The notes beneath the pieces are model-generated. The model saw nothing but the letters and a program-made list of their open reading frames with translations. It did not search any database and was not told the DNA's origin. This document shows, piece by piece, positions 1 to 5,389 of a DNA stretch of 6,898 nt. The DNA lies in assembly GCA_016210245.1 (NCBI GenBank), contig JACQUR010000061.1, positions 1 to 6,898 on the forward strand, given 5' to 3'. Every line of letters begins with the position of its first letter. The stretch's first letter is position 1. The stretch comes from Chloroflexota bacterium. Lineage in GTDB: Bacteria > Chloroflexota > UBA6077 > JACQUR01. The translations under genes and the position numbers were made by a program.

Positions 1-80
1 GAACACCGGAAAAGGGGGGAGCAGATGCCGACTGGCCCTGCAGGGCCAGTCGGCATCTGCTCCCCCCTTTTCCGGTGTTC
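1..80. repeat. 80-bp perfect palindrome, no loop
   Basis: Bases 1-40 are the exact reverse complement of bases 41-80, with CCTGCAGG at the centre and no spacer. Each arm carries a purine- or pyrimidine-rich block (AAAAGGGGGGAG and its complement). The symmetry starts at the first base of the window, so the true element could extend further left; position 81 onward (TTTGCTTGAC) is the promoter region of the next gene. As RNA it would form a very stable hairpin in either direction, so it could terminate transcription from an upstream gene. It could instead be an interspersed repeat at which an assembly broke, or a fold-back assembly artefact. The symmetry is seen directly; the role is inferred. 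Confidence 0.9.
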
Positions 81-85
81 TTTGC

Positions 86-115
86 TTGACACTCCAATTC
101 CGCCGTACCTAGAAT
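86..115 (+). promoter_or_regulatory. sigma70-type promoter of the cysteine desulfurase gene
   Basis: A consensus -35 box TTGACA (86-91) and a -10 box TAGAAT (110-115, five of six consensus bases) are separated by 18 bases. Transcription would start near 122, giving a leader of about 22 bases before the ATG at 144. The -35 box begins only six bases after the palindrome at 1-80. Confidence 0.7.
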
Positions 116-143
116 CCCTCAAGGCTGGCTGAGGGATAGGGGC

Positions 144-1325
144 ATGACTGAGCTGGTATACCTGGATCACGCCGCGACCACACCCGTCGATCCGCGGGTC
201 GTAGAGGCGATGCTGCCCTTCTTCGAGCGGCGCTGGGGCAATCCCTCCAGCGTCTACGCCCTGGGGCGCGGGGCGAAGCGCGCCCTGGACGATGCGCGCG
301 ACAGCATGGCCGAAGTCCTGGCCTGCAAGCCCAACGAGCTGGTGTTCACCAGTTGCGGCACCGAGAGCGATAACCTGGCGATCAAGGGCGTGGCCTTTGC
401 TCGCGCCGCGCGCGGCAAGCACCTGATCACCTCGAAGATCGAGCACCACGCAGTGCTCCACACCTGCGAGTGGCTCCAGAAGCACTTCGGCTTCGAGGTG
501 ACCTACCTGGAGGTCGACCGCCAGGGGCTGGTAGACCTCGGGCAGCTCGAGGCGGCCCTGCGGGACGACACGGTGCTGGTTTCGATCATGTACGCCAACA
601 ACGAGATCGGGACCATCGAGCCGCTGGCCGAGATCGCGCGCCTCGTCAAAGGCAAGCGGCAGGACATCGTGCTCCACACCGACGCCGTGCAGGCGGGCGG
701 CGTGCTGCCGCTGGAGGTGGACCGGCTGGGCGTCGACCTGCTGTCGCTCTCCGGGCACAAGTTCTACGCCCCCAAGGGCGTGGGCTTGCTGTACGCGCGG
801 CGCGGCACGCCGCTGCTACCCCAGCAGCAGGGCGGCGGCCAGGAGCGCGGGCTGCGTGCGGGCACGGAGAACGTGCCCTACATCGTCGGCATGGCCGCGG
901 CGCTGCGCCTGGCCTACGAGGAGCGGGAGGCGCGCTGCGCCCACATGGCCCGGCTGCGCGATCGGCTGATCGAGGAGATCAGCCACAGCATCCCGGGCAG
1001 CCACCTGACCGGCCATCCCACCCAGCGGCTGCCCAACAACGCCAGCTTCGTCTTCGAGGGTGCCGATGGCGAGTCGATCCTGTTGAACCTGGACCAGCAC
1101 GGCATCGCCGCCTCCAGCGGCTCCGCCTGCTCCTCCGGCTCGCTCGAGATCTCCCACGTGCTGCGCGCGCTGCGGCTGCGCCCTGAGCTGGCCCAGGGCA
1201 GCCTGCGCCTGAGCACCGGCGTGAAGACTACCGACGTACACGTGGACCACGCGCTGGCGGTGCTGCCAGGGGTCGTCGAGCGCGTCCGGGCCAGGACCCC
1301 CGCGCTGGGCGGCCGGCGCGCCTGA
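144..1325 (+). CDS. iscS: cysteine desulfurase, IscS/NifS group I
   Basis: This PLP-dependent fold-type I enzyme (aminotransferase class V family) converts L-cysteine to L-alanine and passes persulfide sulfur to Fe-S cluster assembly or tRNA thiolation in the cytoplasm. The 393 residues match the usual length of about 400. Visible motifs are the N-terminal YLDHAATTPVDP (6-17), the GTESDN phosphate-binding segment (72-77), His101-His102 for cofactor stacking, YANNEIG (150-156), Asp180 and Gln183 contacting the pyridine ring, the Schiff-base lysine Lys206 in SGHK, and RAGTEN (238-243). The catalytic cysteine is Cys329 in SSGSACSSG, the long-loop form of group I enzymes, not the short SufS form. 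GAGGGATAGGGG lies just before the ATG. No scaffold (iscU/sufU), Rrf2 regulator or mnmA is next to it, so NifS-like or MnmA-serving roles are equally possible. The gene may run into the downstream hydrolase gene through the heptad array. Confidence 0.95.
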   Translation: MTELVYLDHAATTPVDPRVVEAMLPFFERRWGNPSSVYALGRGAKRALDDARDSMAEVLACKPNELVFTSCGTESDNLAIKGVAFARAARGKHLITSKIEHHAVLHTCEWLQKHFGFEVTYLEVDRQGLVDLGQLEAALRDDTVLVSIMYANNEIGTIEPLAEIARLVKGKRQDIVLHTDAVQAGGVLPLEVDRLGVDLLSLSGHKFYAPKGVGLLYARRGTPLLPQQQGGGQERGLRAGTENVPYIVGMAAALRLAYEEREARCAHMARLRDRLIEEISHSIPGSHLTGHPTQRLPNNASFVFEGADGESILLNLDQHGIAASSGSACSSGSLEISHVLRALRLRPELAQGSLRLSTGVKTTDVHVDHALAVLPGVVERVRARTPALGGRRA

Positions 1326-1326
1326 C

Positions 1327-1453
1327 GAGGTTGGAGGTTGAGACGGTTGGAGGTTGGTGGTTGATGGTTGGATCCAACCTTCAACCTCCAACCTCCAACC
1401 TCCAACCGTCTCAACCTCCAACCTCCAACCGTCTCAACCTCCAACCTCCAACC
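1327..1453. repeat. heptanucleotide (CCAACCT) array with long fold-back
   Basis: The gap between the two plus-strand genes is almost entirely built from the heptad CCAACCT or its complement AGGTTGG. The left half (1327-1365) carries the GGTTGGA orientation, the right half (1380-1453) the opposite one, and they meet at the 14-bp palindrome GGTTGGATCCAACC (1366-1379). Base 1327 pairs with 1425, with only mismatches at 1365/1380 and 1358/1387 and one 7-base bulge at 1401-1407, exactly one extra heptad. A 23-base unit starting GTCTCAACC is repeated in tandem at 1408-1430 and 1431-1453. The array ends 16 bases before the next start codon. It could form a strong RNA hairpin that attenuates read-through. 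It resembles the short tandem heptad repeats known from cyanobacteria in type only, not in sequence. Confidence 0.9.
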
Positions 1454-1469
1454 CTGAACAGGAGGGACT

Positions 1470-2363
1470 ATGCGCCTCGTGACCTTCTCGGCCGGCGACC
1501 AGCCGCGCGTGGGGGCAGTCGTGGGCGACCGGGTAGTGGATCTCCATGCCGCCTCGCGCGGGGACGTGCCCGCGGACATGCTGGAGTTGATCCGGGCTGG
1601 CTCGGCGGCCTGGGAGCAGGCCCGCCGGGTCGCGGCCGGGGCCGCCGGGCAGGGCCTGCCGCTGGCGCAGGTGCGGCTCCACGCGCCGATCCTCCGTCCG
1701 CCCCGCAACGTCTTCGCCCTCGGCTGGAACTACCTCGACCACCTGCAGGAGAGCATGCGCGCGCGGGGGGAGACGCGCGACCTGCCCCAGCGGCCGGTGT
1801 TCTTCTCCAAGGTGGCCGATTGCGTCATCGGCCCGGGCGAGCCGATCGCCATCGACCCGCGGGTCAGCCAGCAGATCGACTGGGAGGTAGAACTGGCCGT
1901 CGTCGTCGGCCGCCCGGGCAAGAACATCGCCAGGGCGAACGCGATGGAGCACGTCTTCGGCTACAGCGTCGCCAACGACGTGTCCGCCCGGGACGTGCAA
2001 CAGCGGTGGCACGGTGGCCAGTGGCTGAAGGGCAAGAGCCTGGATACCTTCTGCCCGCTCGGGCCGTGGATCGTCACTCCGGACGAGGTGCCGAACGTCC
2101 AGGCGCTGCGCATCACCTCGCGCATCAATGGCCAGACCATGCAGGACTCCAACACTCGCTTCATGATCTTCGACCTCCCCACCATCATCGCCGAGCTGTC
2201 GCTCGGCCTGACCCTCCAGGCGGGGGACGTGATCCTGACCGGCACGCCCGAGGGAGTGGGCTATGCCCGCACGCCGCCCATCTTCCTCACGGCCGGCGAC
2301 GTGGCGGAGATGGAGGTCGAGTCGATCGGGGTGCTGCGCAACCCGGTGGTGGAGCGCGAGTAG
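1470..2363 (+). CDS. fumarylacetoacetate hydrolase (FAH) family protein
   Basis: This cytoplasmic, divalent-metal enzyme family cleaves or isomerises 2-oxo acids; members include fumarylacetoacetase, acylpyruvases, oxaloacetate decarboxylase (FAHD1) and the HpcE/HpaG isomerase-decarboxylase of aromatic degradation. The 297 residues comprise a short N-terminal domain (about 1-70) and the FAH catalytic domain (about 77-294). NYLDHLQE (87-94) supplies His91 and Glu94, matching the catalytic His-Glu pair of FAHD1-like enzymes. DWEVELAVV (137-145) supplies metal ligands Glu139 and Glu141, and Asp170 in AND is the third. KGKSLDTFCPLGPW (187-200) and TGTPEGVG (257-264) are further family signatures. 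The start is set by AGGAGG at 1460-1465, four bases before ATG; the same frame stays open further upstream only through the heptad repeat. No other catabolic gene is adjacent, so the substrate is undetermined. No clear promoter of its own is visible, so it may be co-transcribed with the upstream desulfurase gene. Confidence 0.9.
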   Translation: MRLVTFSAGDQPRVGAVVGDRVVDLHAASRGDVPADMLELIRAGSAAWEQARRVAAGAAGQGLPLAQVRLHAPILRPPRNVFALGWNYLDHLQESMRARGETRDLPQRPVFFSKVADCVIGPGEPIAIDPRVSQQIDWEVELAVVVGRPGKNIARANAMEHVFGYSVANDVSARDVQQRWHGGQWLKGKSLDTFCPLGPWIVTPDEVPNVQALRITSRINGQTMQDSNTRFMIFDLPTIIAELSLGLTLQAGDVILTGTPEGVGYARTPPIFLTAGDVAEMEVESIGVLRNPVVERE

Positions 2364-2377
2364 CAAGCAGTATCTGG

Positions 2378-2508
2378 TGGAGCGCGCCCTCACCCCGACC
2401 CTCTCCCAGGGGGAGAGGGGGAGAGGGAGTCCTGCCCCCTCTCCCCCTGGGAGAGGGAGTCCTGCCCCCTCTCCCCCTGGGAGAGGGTCGGGGTGAGGGC
2501 GCGCTCCA
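2378..2508. terminator. bidirectional terminator-like inverted repeat with internal duplication
   Basis: Bases 2378-2421 and 2465-2508 are perfect 44-bp complements around a 43-base loop, placed between two convergent genes (14 bases after one stop codon and 15 bases beyond the other). The arms contain CCCTCACCCCGACCC and the complement. A 30-base unit, GAGAGGGAGTCCTG plus CCCCTCTCCCCCTGG, occurs twice in tandem at 2421-2450 and 2451-2480. As a result the left-arm segment 2399-2421 can pair either with 2435-2457 or with 2465-2487. There is no U-tract, so an intrinsic terminator of classic form is not shown, but a hairpin this long should stop or stabilise transcripts from both sides. The motif type resembles GC-rich intergenic repeats found in many high-GC genomes. 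Confidence 0.75.
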
Positions 2509-2523
2509 GACCTGCCCCGCCGC

Positions 2524-3216
2524 CTACTGCTCGGTGATCTCCACGCTCTGGATGCGCACCTCCTGAGTGGGGGAGGAGCGCTCGGTCGGGTTGCCGGGGC
2601 TGGCCTGCACGGGGACGCTGGCGATGCGGTCCAGCACGTCCTGGCCGGCCACGAGGTGGCCGAAGATCACGTACTGCTTGGCCAGCCCATAGTCCTGGTG
2701 CATGATGAAGAACTGGCTGCCGGCCGAGTCCGGCGCGGCGGTGCGGGCCATGGCCATGGTTCCCCGCGTGTACTCGCCCTTCACCGGCTCGTCCTTGATG
2801 CGGTAGCCCGGCCCGCCCGTGCCGGTGCCGGTGGGATCGCCGGTCTGGACCATGAAGCCCTTGATCACGCGGTGGAAGGGCACCCCGTCGTAGAAGCCCT
2901 GGCGGGCGAGGAAGACGAAGTTGTTGACGGTGCCCGGGGCGTCGGCCGCGTGCAGCTCGACCTGCATGTCACCCAGGTTGGTCTTGAGCGTGGCCAGGTA
3001 GCGCTTCTTAGGATCGATGCTCATCGGCGGCGGGCTCGACCACGACCTGGCCTTGGACGCGGAGGGACCGGTCGGGCTGGGGCGCTGCGCAGGGGGCGGG
3101 GTGGGCCCCGAGGAGCCCGGCGTGGGCTTCGGCGGGGGCGGGCCGCCCGGGCTGGCGCTACAGGCCGCGGTCGCCAGGGCTGCGGCCGCGAGGAGACAGG
3201 CAAGCGAGGTTCGCAC
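2524..3216 (-). CDS. cyclophilin-type peptidyl-prolyl isomerase, predicted lipoprotein
   Basis: This enzyme catalyses cis-trans isomerisation of prolyl bonds, assisting folding of exported proteins at the outer face of the membrane. The chosen start is GTG at 3216, with AGGAGG at 3226-3231 nine bases upstream; the same frame runs open far beyond it, but only as a GC-rich shadow of the next gene. The 230-residue product begins with a signal peptide (Arg2, hydrophobic 5-18) ending in ATAAC, a loose lipobox with Cys19 as the lipidated residue (Thr instead of the usual Leu at -3). A Pro/Ser/Gly-rich linker follows (about 20-66), then the cyclophilin domain (about 71-228). Active-site features are FHRVIKGFMVQTGDP (114-128), with Arg116, Phe121, Met122 and Gln124, and SAGSQFFI (164-171). 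It converges on the FAH-family gene. No clear promoter was found upstream on this strand. Confidence 0.92.
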   Translation of the reverse strand: MRTSLACLLAAAALATAACSASPGGPPPPKPTPGSSGPTPPPAQRPSPTGPSASKARSWSSPPPMSIDPKKRYLATLKTNLGDMQVELHAADAPGTVNNFVFLARQGFYDGVPFHRVIKGFMVQTGDPTGTGTGGPGYRIKDEPVKGEYTRGTMAMARTAAPDSAGSQFFIMHQDYGLAKQYVIFGHLVAGQDVLDRIASVPVQASPGNPTERSSPTQEVRIQSVEITEQ

Positions 3217-3383
3217 GGGTTTACTCCTCCTTCGGGGGTGTCGATCGCCCGGATCATCGGCATGGAAAGTGCCTTCAAGATCCGGTGATTGGCACCAGCG
3301 CTGCGGTGAGATGGGGTAGAATGACTGGTACTCGACCCGCCGCGACGCCGCGCGGCTAGTACTAAAGGACCAGCACCCCAATC

Positions 3384-3412
3384 TTAACACCGCCCGACTG
3401 GTCTGGTACAAT
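3384..3412 (+). promoter_or_regulatory. sigma70-type promoter of the 91-residue protein gene
   Basis: TTAACA (3384-3389) and TACAAT (3407-3412) each match five of six consensus bases and are 17 bases apart. TGG just before the -10 box gives an extended -10 (TGN). Transcription would start near 3419, leaving a leader of about 47 bases before the ATG at 3466. This is the strongest-looking promoter in the window. Confidence 0.75.
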
Positions 3413-3414
3413 AA

Positions 3415-3427
3415 CCTGAGCCTCAGG
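3415..3427. promoter_or_regulatory. possible operator palindrome at the transcription start
   Basis: CCTGAG-C-CTCAGG is a perfect 13-base dyad directly after the -10 box and covering the predicted start point near 3419. A repressor could bind here, or it could form a small hairpin at the transcript's 5' end. It is short, so chance is possible. Confidence 0.3.
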
Positions 3428-3465
3428 CGGGAAGCGCGCACCAAGAACGCTGAGGGAGAGAAGGC

Positions 3466-3741
3466 ATGTTTCCAGGTGAGCACGGCAGAGAATCGATGGT
3501 CGGACTTCCTCAAGGCGCCACCAGCAGCCTTCGTTCGTACGCCCCGATTCAGCTCTTCTTCTTGATGCGGCTCTCGTGGCTGCAGCGCCAGCGGCGGGAA
3601 TGTATCAACGTCCTGAACGCCAACGACTGGCACATGCGGTTGCTCAACAAGGCGTTGTACTCGACCTACCAGGACTGCGTGCGCGAGGGCGTTGAGGAAG
3701 AGGCCAAGGTCGTCCTGCGGCAGGAGCAGCAGACGAACTAG
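3466..3741 (+). CDS. hypothetical protein, 91 residues
   Basis: I do not recognise this protein. It is supported as a gene by a good promoter (3384-3412), GAGGGAG at 3452-3458 seven bases before ATG, and a composition that looks like a folded protein and lacks the Arg/Ala/Pro-rich pattern of a GC shadow frame. No overlapping frame offers a better alternative. The N-terminal third (1-24) is polar. Residues 25-41 (YAPIQLFFLMRLSWLQR) form an amphipathic or short hydrophobic helix, followed by the basic RQRRE. Residues 47-70 contain INVLNANDWHMRLLNKALYS, likely helical. The tail (72-88) is acidic and helical. Cysteines are at 46 and 71. There is no signal peptide or full membrane span, so it is probably a small helical cytoplasmic protein, perhaps membrane-associated. 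The first part uses more A/T-ending codons than its neighbours. Its TAG overlaps the stop of the convergent NADH dehydrogenase gene. Confidence 0.7.
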   Translation: MFPGEHGRESMVGLPQGATSSLRSYAPIQLFFLMRLSWLQRQRRECINVLNANDWHMRLLNKALYSTYQDCVREGVEEEAKVVLRQEQQTN

Positions 3742-5072
3742 CTCGCCGCCCGCCGCCGTGCGGCCTCGCGAGCCGGTAAGCCCAGCATCTCGGCCTCCGT
3801 GGCCCACTCCGACGCCATGTCCAGGCGAGCGATGTCGCGTCGCCGGAAGTAGGCGTAGCTCCAGTCGAGCAGCACGCCCAACTGGTTCTTGAAGCCCATC
3901 AGGTGGCTCAGGTAGAACGAGCGCCAGACCAGCCAGGCCGGGAGGCCGTCGAACCTGAGGCCCTTGATCTCCGCCACCGCCACGTTGCGACCCAGCGAGA
4001 TCAGCTCGCCCAGGGCCTGGTAGCGGAATGGCCGGGGCCTGGAGCCCTCCAGCACGGCTGCCAGGTTGCGGGCCAGGTGGCTGCCCTGGCGCACCGCCAC
4101 CGCCGCGTTGGGCGGCAATGGTCGGCCGGTGCTCGGGTCGGTGAAGCAGGCCACGTCGCCCAGCGCATGTACTCCTGGCCAGCCGGGCACCTCCAGGCAG
4201 GCGTCGACCACGATCCGCCCGCCCTTGCCCCGCTCCAGCGGGAGCTGGTCGGCCAGGGGCGAGGCGCGCACGCCGGCCGCCCAGATCACCGTGGCGGCCG
4301 GGAGGAACTCGCCCGTCTTCGTGGTGGTCCCGTCCTCGGTAACCCGGGTGACCATCGTGCCCAGGCGCAACTCCACCCCCCGCTCCTGCAGACGCCGGGC
4401 GGCCATCTGGCCGACCCTGGGGTCGAGTCCGCCCAGCAAGCGGGGCAGCGCCTCCACCAGCACCAGGCGCACCTCGCGCGGGCGGACCGAGGTGTAGGTG
4501 GCCAGCATGGCCTCCCGGATCAGGGTGGCCATGGAGCCCATCAGCTCCACCCCGGTGGCTCCGCCGCCGACCACGACAAAGGTGAGCCACTTGCGCCGCT
4601 GCCGCGCATCCGGCTCCACAGCCGCGCGCTCGAAGGCCTCCACCAGTTGGTTGCGGATGCGGATCGCGTCGCCCAGCGTTTTCAAGGTCAGGCTAGAGCG
4701 GCGGACCTCCTCCAGGCCGAAGAAGTTGGTGGCGCCGCCCAGGGCCAGCACCAGGCGCTCGTAGGGCAGCGGGCCGTCGTCGGTGGCGACCTGGCGCCGC
4801 TCCAGGTCCACTCCGCGCACGACGCTCTCGTGGAAGTCGAAGCCGTACCGGTGCGCCACCACGCGGACGGGATAGGCGATGTGGCCCGGCTCCACCAGCC
4901 CGGTCGCGACGTGGTACAGGATGGGGGTGAACAGGTGGGCGTTGACGCGGTCGACCAGCAGGATGCGCCCTGCGCGCTCCCGGCCCCACAGCCGAGCCAA
5001 CTCCATGGCCGCGTTCAGCCCCGCGAACCCGGCCCCCAGGATCACTACTCGGTGGTCGCGCGCCTGCGCCAT
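3738..5072 (-). CDS. ndh: type II NADH:quinone oxidoreductase (NDH-2)
   Basis: This single-subunit, non-proton-pumping flavoenzyme oxidises NADH and reduces membrane quinone at the inner face of the cytoplasmic membrane. The 444 residues fit the family. Motifs in order are an N-terminal FAD-binding dinucleotide fold with GAGFAG (13-18), a second dinucleotide fold for NADH with VVVGGGATGVELMG (166-179), ATVIWAAGV (260-268), the flavin-contacting HALGDVA (302-308) and PPNAAVAVRQG (320-330) near the quinone site. A C-terminal amphipathic segment rich in Trp, Phe and Tyr (about 378-409) is typical of membrane attachment. The start at ATG 5072 is preferred because GGGAGGGGG lies three bases upstream of it and the flavin motif begins close behind; the frame stays open to 5195 but the extra 41 residues do not look like protein. 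A sulfide:quinone oxidoreductase is less likely, as the characteristic cysteine pair is not evident. Fumarase lies upstream in the same direction. Confidence 0.93.
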   Translation of the reverse strand: MAQARDHRVVILGAGFAGLNAAMELARLWGRERAGRILLVDRVNAHLFTPILYHVATGLVEPGHIAYPVRVVAHRYGFDFHESVVRGVDLERRQVATDDGPLPYERLVLALGGATNFFGLEEVRRSSLTLKTLGDAIRIRNQLVEAFERAAVEPDARQRRKWLTFVVVGGGATGVELMGSMATLIREAMLATYTSVRPREVRLVLVEALPRLLGGLDPRVGQMAARRLQERGVELRLGTMVTRVTEDGTTTKTGEFLPAATVIWAAGVRASPLADQLPLERGKGGRIVVDACLEVPGWPGVHALGDVACFTDPSTGRPLPPNAAVAVRQGSHLARNLAAVLEGSRPRPFRYQALGELISLGRNVAVAEIKGLRFDGLPAWLVWRSFYLSHLMGFKNQLGVLLDWSYAYFRRRDIARLDMASEWATEAEMLGLPAREAARRRAAS

Positions 5073-5161
5073 GGCCCCCTCCCGTCCAAAGGAAAGAAAG
5101 CACAGTCCGTGCTCGGCCCTTCTCCCTGCAAGGAGAGGACCGCGAGGCGGGGACGCTGTCG

Positions 5162-5191
5162 AGAATAGCGGGTGAGTGAGAGACAGCACAA
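5162..5191 (-). promoter_or_regulatory. weak promoter candidate for NDH-2
   Basis: Read on the minus strand, TATTCT (5162-5167) resembles a -10 box, and TTGTGC (5186-5191), 18 bases upstream, shares only TTG with the -35 consensus. Transcription would start about 80 bases before the ATG at 5072. It is the best candidate in the gap but weak. Confidence 0.3.
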
Positions 5192-5249
5192 CCACCCAGG
5201 GCGAGGGGGGTGCGGGTTATGGTTTTGCGTGGGAGGTGGCACAGGCCAG

Positions 5250-5314
5250 GTCTGGGAGCGCCGACCTCGCCGGGAGCGCCGGCCTGCCTGCGCTCCCAGA
5301 CAGGACGGCGCTCC
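5250..5314. repeat. compound inverted and direct repeat (GGGAGCGCCG)
   Basis: Twelve-base perfect arms at 5250-5261 and 5290-5301 (GTCTGGGAGCGC and its complement) enclose a 28-base loop. GGGAGCGCCG is repeated directly at 5254-5263 and 5272-5281, and the complement CGGCGCTCC occurs at 5306-5314. Several alternative stems are therefore possible. It looks like an intergenic repeat element or a composite hairpin, not a protein-binding site of known type. Confidence 0.6.
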
Positions 5315-5339
5315 GCGCGAAAACGTGACCCGCACCCGG

Positions 5340-5380
5340 GCGAGGGGCGAGGGGCCAGCGAAAGGCCACTCGCCCCTCGC
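5340..5380 (-). terminator. terminator-like hairpin after the fumarase gene
   Basis: Arms 5340-5356 and 5364-5380 pair over 17 bases with a single G/A mismatch around the 7-base loop AGCGAAA. The stem begins nine bases beyond the fumarase stop codon on the minus strand. No T-tract follows at once; a short TTTT lies further on. It probably ends or slows the fumarase transcript before NDH-2. Confidence 0.6.
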
Positions 5381-5389
5381 CACGAACGA

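Larger units (their letters stand above)
5073..5389. other. 317-bp gap between fumarase and NDH-2 genes
   Basis: No convincing gene is present. It holds, from the fumarase side, a terminator-like stem (5340-5380), a compound inverted repeat (5250-5314), a weak promoter candidate facing NDH-2 (5162-5191) and a small imperfect hairpin in the NDH-2 leader (5114-5142, core TCTCC/GGAGA). Frames open here are short, rich in Arg/Pro/Gly, and have no ribosome binding site. Confidence 0.6.

Noticed and set aside
816..1421. 201-residue minus-strand frame opposite the desulfurase 3' end
   Set aside because: Antisense shadow, and its start lies inside the heptad array.
1327..1453. CRISPR array
   Set aside because: The repeats are contiguous 7-base units without spacers, and no cas gene is nearby.
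144..2363. A dedicated Fe-S or aromatic-degradation operon
   Set aside because: Only one gene of each possible pathway is present, and the two are separated by a large hairpin-forming repeat.
1434..2393. 319-residue minus-strand frame opposite the FAH-family gene
   Set aside because: Antisense shadow with no domain signature; the sense gene has complete catalytic motifs.
2364..2523. Insertion sequence remnant or MITE
   Set aside because: No clear target-site duplication flanks the inverted repeat and there is no transposase; its position between convergent stops suits a terminator.
1331..2566. 411-residue plus-strand frame starting in the heptad array
   Set aside because: It reads through the repeats and out of frame across the FAH-family gene, and its composition is Arg/Gly/Pro-rich.
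3289..3322. Possible plus-strand promoter TTGGCA with TAGAAT
   Set aside because: The spacing is 22 bases, too long for sigma70, and the promoter at 3384-3412 fits the gene far better.
3217..4590. Upstream extension of the cyclophilin reading frame to 4590 (-)
   Set aside because: The frame is open only because GC-rich sequence lacks stops. The extension runs antisense to the 91-residue gene and through the NDH-2 coding region in another frame, has low-complexity composition, and the GTG at 3216 has a strong ribosome binding site and signal peptide.
3903..5168. 421-residue open frame on the plus strand opposite NDH-2
   Set aside because: It is a Gln/His/Ala/Arg-rich mirror of a well-supported gene and has no family motif.
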